From Propionibacteriaceae bacterium (GTDB lineage Bacteria > Actinomycetota > Actinomycetes > Propionibacteriales > Propionibacteriaceae): a stretch of 54,790 bases of DNA. Position 1 is the first letter of the stretch; each line of letters begins with the position of its first letter. The notes beneath the pieces were generated by a model that was given only the letters and a program-made list of their open reading frames with translations, did not search any database and had not been told where the DNA came from. The stretch covers positions 1-54,790 of the forward strand of contig JADGPA010000140.1 in the NCBI GenBank assembly GCA_017882685.1. The letters are read 5' to 3'. Shown here one piece after another: positions 47,657 to 54,790 of the stretch. Position numbers and translations under genes: made by a program.

Positions 47657-48424
47657 ATGATCACGGCGATGCCCGGCCAGAGCCAACGCCAACGGATGCG
47701 CGACGCCCAGCTGGCGAACCAGCGGACTGCGCGGCTTCGGCGCATCATCATCGTCGGCTCTGCGCTGCTCGCCCTCGTGCTGGTCGCAGTGATGGTTGTG
47801 GTGATCGTCCAGCAGACCCAGAAGCCGGTCGCCTCGGCGCCGTCCGAAATGGCCTACCCGCCGAACGCAACCTCAGCGCGGGATGGCATCGTCGTCAACG
47901 ACAACGCGGGCAAGCCTGATGTCGGCGTCTACTTCGACTACCAGTGCAGCCACTGCGTGCAGTTCGAGCAGAGTTTCGCCGGGGCCTTCAGCCTGCTGGG
48001 GCAGACCGGCGAGATCCGGCTGGTGCACCACACCAGGGTGTTCCTGGATTCCGGCAACACCGAAGGTCTTTCGCACAAGGCTGCCCTGGCTGCGGCGTGC
48101 GCCGACGTGGTCGGCGCCTACCTTCCGTACCACACGGCGATCTTCGACGCCGCGTCCCAGGGCCCCTACACCGACAAGCTGCTGCTGGAGACCATCCCGT
48201 CACAGCTCGGGATCAGCGGCACCGACCTGACGGCTTTCCGTGCCTGCTTCGCCAACAAGAACCTCGCGCCGTTCGTGCAGAGCGTCGAGGACGCGGCCAT
48301 GAAGGCCGGCCTCTCCGGCACGCCACTGGTGACGGTGAACGGCAAGGCGATCCCGGCCAGCGCGTTCACCGGCAAGACCGGCGATGACCTAAAGGCAATC
48401 ATCGACGCCGCAGCAAAGGGCTGA
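47657..48424 (+). CDS. Membrane-anchored DsbA-like thioredoxin-domain protein (second copy)
   Basis: The 255-residue protein is a paralogue of the preceding one: basic N-terminus, membrane anchor (LLALVLVAVMVVVIVQ), the active site CSHC at 97-100 (YFDYQCSHCVQFEQ) and the cis-Pro loop LSGTPLVTVNGK. The different dipeptide between the Cys (SH against PV) suggests a different redox potential, so the pair may divide oxidation and reduction or substrates. AGGGG lies directly before the ATG at 47657; a second ATG at 47669 would have a spacing of 12. A large hairpin follows the stop. Confidence 0.9.
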   Translation: MITAMPGQSQRQRMRDAQLANQRTARLRRIIIVGSALLALVLVAVMVVVIVQQTQKPVASAPSEMAYPPNATSARDGIVVNDNAGKPDVGVYFDYQCSHCVQFEQSFAGAFSLLGQTGEIRLVHHTRVFLDSGNTEGLSHKAALAAACADVVGAYLPYHTAIFDAASQGPYTDKLLLETIPSQLGISGTDLTAFRACFANKNLAPFVQSVEDAAMKAGLSGTPLVTVNGKAIPASAFTGKTGDDLKAIIDAAAKG

Positions 48425-48439
48425 CCCTGCCAACCGTCC

Positions 48440-48493
48440 CCGACTTGTCAGAATCTCATTCGGCCAGAGGCGCACGAGATTCTGACAAGTCGG
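48440..48493. terminator. Perfect 18-base palindrome after the DsbA genes
   Basis: CCGACTTGTCAGAATCTC (48440-48457) is fully complementary to GAGATTCTGACAAGTCGG (48476-48493) around an 18-base loop. It can form a strong stem and lies 15 bases after the second dsbA stop. It lacks a T tract, so it may terminate, act as a repeat element, or both. Confidence 0.6.
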
Positions 48494-48532
48494 CAGGTGG
48501 GGATGGATTCAGAACTTCCCCGGTGCGCTCAT

Positions 48533-48538
48533 TAGGAT
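48533..48538 (+). promoter_or_regulatory. -10 hexamer TAGGAT of valS (leaderless type)
   Basis: TAGGAT, seven bases (GCTCACC), then the ATG at 48546. It supports this ATG over the one at 48537, which overlaps the hexamer, and separates valS from the dsbA operon. Confidence 0.5.
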
Positions 48539-48545
48539 GCTCACC

Positions 48546-51164
48546 ATGACTGAACTGGCCCAGAACACCACTTTGCCCGCAGCTGCCCCGGCCGCGGGCG
48601 GCGTACCGGAGCGTCCGGTGCTGGAGGGCCTGGAGGCGAAGTGGTCGAGCGTGTGGCACGAGAACGACACCTACGCGTTCGTGCGCCCCGAATCGCGCGC
48701 GCAGGTGTTCAGCATCGACACCCCGCCGCCTACGGTGTCGGGCTCCCTGCACGTCGGCCACGTGTTCAGCTACACCCACACCGACCTCATCGCGCGCTAC
48801 CAGCGGATGAACGGCTTGCACGTCTTCTACCCGATGGGTTGGGACGACAACGGCCTGCCCACAGAGCGCCGGGTGCAGAACTTCTACGGGGTGCGCTGTG
48901 ACCCGACCCTGCCCTACGACCCGGACTTCACGCCGCCGGCGAACCCCGACCCGAAGCGGCAGGTGCCGATCAGCCGACGCAACTTCGTGCAGCTCTGCCA
49001 TGAGCTGACCGCTGTTGACGAGCAGGCGTTCGAGAACCTGTGGCGAACCCTCGGCCTCAGCGTGGACTGGAAGTCGCTCTACACAACGATCTCCGACGAG
49101 GCCCAGACGGTCGCGCAGCGCGGCTTCCTGCGTAACCTCGCCCGCGGCGAGGCCTACCTCTCCGAGGCGCCGACCCTGTGGGACATCACCTTCCAGACCG
49201 CGGTGGCGCAGGCCGAGCTCGAGGCGAGGGACTACCCGGGTCACTACTACCGCGTGGCCTTCCACCCTTCGACAGACTCGGGGAACGGTCGCACCGAGCC
49301 GGTCTACATCGAGACCACCAGGCCGGAACTGATCGCTTCGGTGTGCGCCCTGATCGCCCACCCCGACGACGACCGCTACCGCGATCTGTTCGGCACCACC
49401 GTCACCTCGCCGGTGTTCGGTGTGGAGATCCCGGTGCTGGCGCACCCCGCCGCCGAGCCGGACAAGGGCGCAGGCATAGCGATGTGCTGCACCTTTGGTG
49501 ACCTCACCGACGTGACGTGGTGGCGGGAGTTGCGGCTGCCGATGCGCACAGTGATCGGCCGGGACGGTCGGCTGCACGCCGAGACCCCTGCCTGGCTGCC
49601 GAATCCCGAGCCCTATGCCGAACTGGCGGGCAAGACCACGTTCGGCGCCCGCGAGGCCATGGTCGGGCTGCTGCGCGCTGCCGGTGACCTGGACGGCGAG
49701 CCGAAGCCCACCCAGCGCATGGCGAATTTCTACGAGAAGGGCGACAAGCCGCTCGAGATCGTCTCCACCCGGCAGTGGTACATCCGCAACGGCGGACGCG
49801 ACGAGGATCTCAAGCAGCGACTGTTGGCCCGTGGCGAGGAACTCGTCTGGGTGCCCGACCACATGCGCCACCGCTACGCCAACTGGGTCAACGGCCTCAA
49901 CGGCGACTGGCTGATCAGCCGCCAGAGGTTCTTCGGCGTTCCCTTCCCGGTCTGGTACTCCCTTGATGCCGAGGGTGAACCGGACTACGAGCACCCGATC
50001 ATCGCCGCGGAGGATGCCCTCCCGATCGACCCGTCCAGCGAGTGCCCGCCCGGCTACGCCGCCGAGCAGCGCGGCGTCCCCGGCGGCTTCGTCGGCGACC
50101 CCGACGTCATGGACACCTGGGCGACGTCGTCGCTGACCCCCCAGCTGGCCTGCGGCTGGGAGACCGATGAGGAGCTTTGGCGGCTCACGTTCCCGATGGA
50201 CATGGCGCCCCAGGCCCACGACATCATCCGCACCTGGTTGTTCTCCCGCGTGGTCCGTGCCCACTTCGAGCACGGCGTGCTGCCGTGGAAGCTGTCAGCG
50301 ATCTCCGGGTTCGTCGTCGACCCCGACCGCAAGAAGATGAGCAAGAGCAAGGGCAACGTCGTGGTGCCGACCGACATCCTCGACCGGTTCGGCTCCGACG
50401 CGGTCCGCTGGCGGGCAGCGATGGCCCGTCCGGGCATGGACTCGCCGTTCGACGAGACCCAGATGAAGGTCGGACGCCGCCTGGCGATGAAGATCCTCAA
50501 CGCCAGCAAGTTCATCCTCGGCATCGCCGCGGACACGCCTGCCCGCACCCTCCCGACCGAGCCGGTTGACCTGGCGATGCTCGCGGCGCTGGCAAGGGTC
50601 GTCGAGCACGCCACCGCCGGCTTCGATGCCTACGACTACTCCGCGGCGCTGGAGGCAGCAGAGAGGTTCTTCTGGCAGTTCTGCGACGACTATCTCGAGC
50701 TGGTGAAGGAACGCGCCTACGCCGGAGAGGAGGCGCCGGGCAGCGACTCGGCACGCGCCGCCCTGCGTGAGGCGCTCGGGGTGCTGCTGCGCCTGTTCGC
50801 GCCGTTCCTGCCGTTCGTCACAGAAGAGGTGTGGTCGTGGTGGCACCACGGCTCAATCCACACCGCTGCCTGGCCGAAGGCGTCCGACCTCGCCGTCGGC
50901 GACGGCGATCCCGCCCTGCTTGACGACATCGCTGCGGCGCTGATCGGCGTCCGCGGGGCCAAGTCGCAGGCCAAGGTGTCGATGAAGACCGAGGCAACCA
51001 GGGCGGTGTTCGCCGGGCCCGGCGAGGTGCTCAGCCGGCTGTTCGCCGCAGAGGACGACCTGCGTTCGGTGGGCCGGATCACCAGCCCGATCGTCTGGGA
51101 GGAGGCGTCACTGCCGTTGGCCGTGACGGTGGAACTGAAGCCTGCCGAGGCGGCCGCACGATGA
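48546..51164 (+). CDS. valS: Valyl-tRNA synthetase
   Basis: The 872-residue class I synthetase has the HIGH-type motif as HVGH at 69-72 (PPTVSGSLHVGHVFSYTHTD). The editing (CP1) domain includes PVYIETTRPELIASVCALIA. The KMSKS motif is at 597-601 (PDRKKMSKSKGN), and the anticodon-binding helices contain FLPFVTEEVWSWWHHGSI. The start region is the shorter type found in actinobacteria and archaea, with MGWDDNGLPTERRVQNFYGV. It charges tRNA-Val. It runs opposite to folC, although valS-folC is normally one operon. The stop overlaps the lipoprotein gene by four bases. Confidence 0.96.
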   Translation: MTELAQNTTLPAAAPAAGGVPERPVLEGLEAKWSSVWHENDTYAFVRPESRAQVFSIDTPPPTVSGSLHVGHVFSYTHTDLIARYQRMNGLHVFYPMGWDDNGLPTERRVQNFYGVRCDPTLPYDPDFTPPANPDPKRQVPISRRNFVQLCHELTAVDEQAFENLWRTLGLSVDWKSLYTTISDEAQTVAQRGFLRNLARGEAYLSEAPTLWDITFQTAVAQAELEARDYPGHYYRVAFHPSTDSGNGRTEPVYIETTRPELIASVCALIAHPDDDRYRDLFGTTVTSPVFGVEIPVLAHPAAEPDKGAGIAMCCTFGDLTDVTWWRELRLPMRTVIGRDGRLHAETPAWLPNPEPYAELAGKTTFGAREAMVGLLRAAGDLDGEPKPTQRMANFYEKGDKPLEIVSTRQWYIRNGGRDEDLKQRLLARGEELVWVPDHMRHRYANWVNGLNGDWLISRQRFFGVPFPVWYSLDAEGEPDYEHPIIAAEDALPIDPSSECPPGYAAEQRGVPGGFVGDPDVMDTWATSSLTPQLACGWETDEELWRLTFPMDMAPQAHDIIRTWLFSRVVRAHFEHGVLPWKLSAISGFVVDPDRKKMSKSKGNVVVPTDILDRFGSDAVRWRAAMARPGMDSPFDETQMKVGRRLAMKILNASKFILGIAADTPARTLPTEPVDLAMLAALARVVEHATAGFDAYDYSAALEAAERFFWQFCDDYLELVKERAYAGEEAPGSDSARAALREALGVLLRLFAPFLPFVTEEVWSWWHHGSIHTAAWPKASDLAVGDGDPALLDDIAAALIGVRGAKSQAKVSMKTEATRAVFAGPGEVLSRLFAAEDDLRSVGRITSPIVWEEASLPLAVTVELKPAEAAAR

Positions 51165-51622
51165 AGACCACCCTCTCGCTCACCGCGGTACTGCTCGTGC
51201 TGCTGACCGGGTGCTCGACCGACGCGCCCCGCGACAGCGCCGGCCAGGTGACGGCAGCGGCCACCACCGACGCGTTCTCCATCAAGGTGGGCGACTGTAT
51301 TGGCAAGCTCGACGGCGATTCCGCAAAGGAGCTACCGCTGACGCCCTGCGACCAAACGCACTTCTGGGAGGCCTACGCCTCCAGCACGCTCGACGGCACG
51401 GACTTCCCCGGGACGTCGCAGGTCAACGACCTGTCCGACAAGGCGTGCAGCGCTGCGTACAAGGGCTTCATGGGAATCGTGCTCGACGACTCAAAGTACG
51501 AGGTCACCTACCTCAGTCCTACCAAGGAGTCCTGGACCCAGGCCCAGGACCGCGAGGTGGTGTGCCTGGTGGGCAGCGCCAACGGCAACATCACCGGTTC
51601 CCTGAAGGGCAAGGCCAAGTAG
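51161..51622 (+). CDS. Secreted lipoprotein, septum formation-like domain
   Basis: The 153-residue protein has a lipoprotein signal (LLVLLTGCSTDAPRD, lipid-bearing Cys18). The domain pattern follows: FSIKVGDCIGKLDG, LPLTPCDQTHFWEAYASSTL, SDKACSAAYKGFMGI, and YLSPTKESWTQAQDREVVCL. The VGDC..LTPCDQTHFWE layout with four Cys is like the actinobacterial septum formation domain, which occurs in small secreted proteins of unclear role. The ATG overlaps the valS stop (ATGA), so it rides on the valS transcript. It converges with ptsI. Disulfides from the nearby DsbA proteins may stabilise it. Confidence 0.72.
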   Translation: MKTTLSLTAVLLVLLTGCSTDAPRDSAGQVTAAATTDAFSIKVGDCIGKLDGDSAKELPLTPCDQTHFWEAYASSTLDGTDFPGTSQVNDLSDKACSAAYKGFMGIVLDDSKYEVTYLSPTKESWTQAQDREVVCLVGSANGNITGSLKGKAK

Positions 51623-51643
51623 GCCTCGCCCCTCAAGGCTTGG

Positions 51644-53335
51644 TCAGAACAAGTCGGCCAGGACCGGGTCGGCCATCTTCATCACGGCGGACTTCGCCTC
51701 CGCTGCGTTGGTGCCCGCACGGGCTGCGGCCGCCATCTGCTGGCACTGGGTCATGGTGTGCAGGCCGAGCGCCGTCCGGACGGCCGGCACCTTGCCCGGA
51801 GCCATCGACAGGCTGGAGACGCCGAGTCCGGCCAGCACCAGCGCCAGCCCCGGGTCCCCGGCGGCCTCGCCGCAGACACCGACAGGCTTGCCCATCGCCT
51901 GGCCGCCCTCGCACGCCAGCGCGACGACGTCCAGAAGCGCCGGCTCCCACGGGTTGAGCAGATCGGCGAGCTCCCCCTGCATCCGGTCGGCGGCCATCGT
52001 GTACTGCTGCAGGTCGTTGGTCCCGAGTGAGGCGAAATCGACGTGGAAGAGGATGCCCCGGCTGCGGATCGCCGCTGCCGGCACCTCGATCATCACGCCG
52101 ACCTTGGGCAGCCCGAGCGCCCGGACCCTGGCGGCGAACCAAGTCGCCTCGGCCTGGGTGGCGATCATCGGAGCCATCACCCGGACGTCGGCGCCGGTCG
52201 CCTTGTAGGCGGCGGCGAGGGCCTCCAGCTGGGCGTCCAGGACCTCGGTGCGGATCATGCCCAGCCGGATGCCGCGCCGGCCGAGGGCCGGGTTGTCCTC
52301 CGGGCCGAGGTCGGCGAACTTCAGCGGCTTGTCTGCGCCCGCGTCCAGGGTGCGCACCACGATCCGCCGGTCGCCGAAGGCTTCGAACACCTCGGTGTAG
52401 GTGGCGGTCTGCTCCTCGACAGTCGGCATGGTCTCGCGGTCGAGGAACAGGAACTCGGTGCGGAACAGGCCCACGCCCTCCACTGGCTGCTTGGCGGCCT
52501 TGCGCGCGTCATCGGCTGTTCCGATGTTGGCCAGCAGCGCCACCGGGTAGCCGTCCTTTGTAGCCCCGTTGCCGGTGCCACCGGCGAGGGCGGCAGCGCG
52601 TCGACGCTTCCGCTCTGCGAGCAGCCCAGTCTCCTCGGCAGTCGGGTTGACCGTGATCTCACCCACACCGCCGTCGATGGCGACGAGTGTGCCGAACGGA
52701 ATTGCCATGATGCCGACGGCCTGGACCACCGCTGGAATCCCAAGCTGGGACGCGAGGATCGCGGTATGGCTGGTGGGCCCGCCGATCTCGGTGATGATGC
52801 CGAGGCAGGTCTCAGTGGTGAGCGTCGCGGTCTCGGCCGGAGCGAGGTCGTGTGCAGCCAGAATGCTCGGTTCGGTCAGCGCGGGCACGCCGGGTTCGGG
52901 CTTGCCGAGGAGCCGGGCGACGGCCCGGTCCCTGACGTCGCGCAGGTCGGTGACCCGTTCAGCCATGTAGCCGCCGAGCGACTCGAACATTGCGCAGTAC
53001 TCCTCGACGGCCACCGTCACGGCGGTGGTGATGCCCTTGCCGGACTGCAGCTGGGTGTCGATGCCCACCGCCAGTCCCGGGTCGCGCGCCATCATGGCGC
53101 CGGCCTCGAGGATCGGGCGGGCATGCTCGCTCGCTTTCGCGGCGCGCGCCTCAAGGCCCGCGGCGACATCCTCCAGCACCCCACGCACGACGCCGGAGGC
53201 CGCCGCGGCGTCAGTGGTGGGCGCCTCGTCATCCGGCGCCTTGGGCGCAGGAGTGACAATGACGAGAGGCCCGACGGCGGTACCGGCGCTGACGCCGATG
53301 CCGTGAAACGTGGTGTGCAAGGCGTCGCCGGTCAT
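51644..53335 (-). CDS. ptsI: Phosphoenolpyruvate-protein phosphotransferase (enzyme I of the PTS)
   Basis: The 563-residue protein contains the active His190 in [95 protein letters not shown] and the Cys motif [10 protein letters not shown] near the C-terminus. The N-terminal HPr-binding domain and the C-terminal PEP-binding barrel are both complete. It transfers phosphate from PEP to HPr, encoded just upstream (4-base gap). In-frame upstream codons lie within ptsH. The PTS sugar components are not in this window. Confidence 0.96.
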   Translation of the reverse strand: MTGDALHTTFHGIGVSAGTAVGPLVIVTPAPKAPDDEAPTTDAAAASGVVRGVLEDVAAGLEARAAKASEHARPILEAGAMMARDPGLAVGIDTQLQSGKGITTAVTVAVEEYCAMFESLGGYMAERVTDLRDVRDRAVARLLGKPEPGVPALTEPSILAAHDLAPAETATLTTETCLGIITEIGGPTSHTAILASQLGIPAVVQAVGIMAIPFGTLVAIDGGVGEITVNPTAEETGLLAERKRRRAAALAGGTGNGATKDGYPVALLANIGTADDARKAAKQPVEGVGLFRTEFLFLDRETMPTVEEQTATYTEVFEAFGDRRIVVRTLDAGADKPLKFADLGPEDNPALGRRGIRLGMIRTEVLDAQLEALAAAYKATGADVRVMAPMIATQAEATWFAARVRALGLPKVGVMIEVPAAAIRSRGILFHVDFASLGTNDLQQYTMAADRMQGELADLLNPWEPALLDVVALACEGGQAMGKPVGVCGEAAGDPGLALVLAGLGVSSLSMAPGKVPAVRTALGLHTMTQCQQMAAAARAGTNAAEAKSAVMKMADPVLADLF

Positions 53336-53339
53336 CGGA

Positions 53340-53609
53340 TTACTCGGCGTCGAGATCGCGGGAGAGCAGCGCCACGAGGGAGTCCAGGGCTTCCTCGGCG
53401 CCATCACCTTCGGCCGACAGGGTGACGGTCTCGCCGTTCTTTGCCCCCAGTGCCATGACCATCAGGATGCTGCGGGCGTCGACAGGGTTGCCGCCTTCCT
53501 TGGCGATCGTCACCGGCAGGCCAGTGGCCGTCGCTGCCTGGACGAACAGCGAAGCGGGACGGGCGTGCAGCCCGACCGAAGATGCAATGCTGACTTGGCG
53601 AGTGGCCAT
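53340..53609 (-). CDS. ptsH: Phosphocarrier protein HPr
   Basis: The 89-residue protein starts [20 protein letters not shown] with the active His15, and contains the [20 protein letters not shown] segment with Ser47, the position phosphorylated by HPr kinase in Firmicutes. It is the small carrier that passes phosphate from enzyme I to sugar-specific enzymes II. An AAGGAG Shine-Dalgarno precedes the ATG at 53609; a longer frame to 53639 is not needed. It forms an operon with ptsI. Confidence 0.96.
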   Translation of the reverse strand: MATRQVSIASSVGLHARPASLFVQAATATGLPVTIAKEGGNPVDARSILMVMALGAKNGETVTLSAEGDGAEEALDSLVALLSRDLDAE

Positions 53610-53785
53610 TGGGAACTCCTTCGTTGGCGTCAATGTCACCGGGGTTCCACAATGTCATATCTGCGGCATCGGCTGCGAGACTCCGGACCACGGGGTAGGA
53701 GTTTTGACGATTCAGCCGCGAATTTTCGGAAGGGACACGGGACTCCGACCGTCTGCGCGGCCGGATCGCAGCCCCACGCGCCGAC

Positions 53786-54790
53786 TCAGGCGCTCTTCTC
53801 GCGCCGCTCGGAACGGGACAGCTCGGCCCGGCTGATCAGCTGCGGCGCCACGCCGTCGCTCACCACATCGGCGTCGACCAGCACCTGGGCCACGTCGTCG
53901 TCGCTGGGCACGTGGTACATCACGTTCAGCAGGATCTCCTCGAGGATCGAGCGCAGGCCGCGGGCACCGATGCCCCGGCGCAGCGCCATCTCCGCGATCG
54001 CGGCGATCGCTTCGGGTGTGAACTCCAGGTCGACCCCGTCGAGCTCGAAGAGCTTGCGGAACTGCTTGATCAGGGCGTTCTTTGGCTCGACGAGAATGCG
54101 CACGAGCGACTCTGCGTCCAGCTGTTCCACGGTGGAGATCATCGGCAACCGGCCGATGAACTCCGGGATCAGGCCGAACTTGTGCAGGTCCTCGGGACGC
54201 ACCTGCTCGAACGGGTTCATCGAGGTCGGGCGGCGGACGGCTGCGTCGTTGTTGAAGCCCAGCGGACGCTTGCCGACGCGGGCGTTGATGATCTCCTCGA
54301 GACCGGAGAACGCTCCGCCGACGATGAACAGGATGTTCGTCGTATCGATCTGGATGAACTCCTGGTGCGGGTGCTTGCGTCCACCCTGCGGCGGCACCGA
54401 AGCAGTGGTGCCTTCCAGGATCTTCAGCAGCGCCTGCTGCACGCCTTCGCCGGATACGTCACGCGTGATCGACGGGTTCTCGCTCTTGCGGGCCACCTTG
54501 TCGATCTCGTCGATGTAGATGATGCCGGTCTCGGCCTTCTTCACGTCGTAGTCCGCGGCCTGGATCAGCTTCAGGAGGATGTTCTCCACATCCTCACCGA
54601 CGTAGCCGGCCTCAGTGAGGGCGGTCGCGTCGGCCATGGCGAACGGCACGTTCAGCATCCGGGCGAGGGTCTGCGCAAGGTAGGTCTTGCCGCAACCGGT
54701 GGGCCCCAGGATCATGATGTTGGATTTCTGGAGCTCGACGTCGTCGGTCTTCGACCCGACCTGGATCCGCTTGTAGTGGTTGTAGACCGC
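53786..54790 (-). CDS. clpX: ATP-dependent Clp protease ATP-binding subunit ClpX, N-terminus cut by window edge
   Basis: The 334 visible residues begin [20 protein letters not shown] and run to the stop. They include Walker A ([18 protein letters not shown]), Walker B ([16 protein letters not shown]), [16 protein letters not shown], the [20 protein letters not shown] sensor region and [20 protein letters not shown]. The N-terminal zinc-binding domain and the first AAA+ residues lie beyond the edge. It unfolds substrates for ClpP. The gene is on the same strand as ptsI-ptsH, 176 bases away, with its own stop and no shared transcript evident. Confidence 0.96.
   Translation of the reverse strand, partial: AVYNHYKRIQVGSKTDDVELQKSNIMILGPTGCGKTYLAQTLARMLNVPFAMADATALTEAGYVGEDVENILLKLIQAADYDVKKAETGIIYIDEIDKVARKSENPSITRDVSGEGVQQALLKILEGTTASVPPQGGRKHPHQEFIQIDTTNILFIVGGAFSGLEEIINARVGKRPLGFNNDAAVRRPTSMNPFEQVRPEDLHKFGLIPEFIGRLPMISTVEQLDAESLVRILVEPKNALIKQFRKLFELDGVDLEFTPEAIAAIAEMALRRGIGARGLRSILEEILLNVMYHVPSDDDVAQVLVDADVVSDGVAPQLISRAELSRSERREKSA

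Overview
The window is high-GC DNA with actinobacterial gene order and start signals. Many genes have a TANNNT -10 hexamer only 6-7 bases before an ATG or GTG, the mark of leaderless transcription in actinobacteria. The backbone clpX / valS / folC-DUF4233-ndk / rne / rplU-rpmA-obg-proB / proA / nadD-rsfS-phosphatase matches the order I recall from Mycobacterium and other Actinobacteria. A member of the Propionibacteriales or a relative is likely, but I cannot fix the genus from sequence alone.

Bases 1 to about 11.9 kb are an accessory patchwork. It holds a SnoaL-like protein, a YCII protein, a broken comB, a MerR/carboxymuconolactone-decarboxylase pair, an acetyltransferase and a secreted peptidase with four Cys-paired repeats. 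It also holds a glycosyltransferase and a DUF4386 membrane protein, each divergent from a TetR regulator across palindromic operators, plus a VOC protein and an Asp/Glu racemase. Gene fossils lie between them: a response-regulator N-terminus with a 4-bp duplication, a BBE-type oxidase C-terminus, and an RDD-like tail. Most intact genes here carry strong Shine-Dalgarno sites.

From 12 to 19.4 kb come a DUF1800/DUF1501 secreted pair behind a good sigma-70-type promoter, an AlkZ-like glycosylase, a secreted glycerophosphodiesterase, and the core cluster nadD-rsfS-phosphatase. From 19.5 to 26.5 kb lie proA, a PQ-loop membrane protein, proB, obg, two tandem LppM-like lipoproteins, rpmA and rplU. 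From 26.9 to 34.5 kb are an Ada/AlkA fusion with ogt, a hydrolase, glutamine-dependent nadE and a large RNase E/G.

From 34.7 to 46.2 kb are the radical-SAM partner TIGR03936, an acetyltransferase, a SulP transporter, a SpoIID/LytB protein, the TIGR03960 radical-SAM protein, AlkD, a P-loop kinase, a CPBP protease, ndk, DUF4233 and folC. Then follows a plus-strand group of a MauE/DoxX membrane protein, two DsbA-like thioredoxin proteins, valS and a lipoprotein. The window ends with ptsI-ptsH and the C-terminal part of clpX.

Four themes stand out: pervasive leaderless starts in the core region; several alkylation-repair genes within 27 kb (AlkZ-like, Ada/AlkA, Ogt, AlkD); a disulfide-formation module whose substrates could include the Cys-rich secreted peptidase; and hairpin-forming intergenic repeats and coding microsatellites (GGCT in rne, CCGCACTCC in a tetR). 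I found no CRISPR array, tRNA, rRNA, intact insertion sequence, prophage or recognisable defence system.
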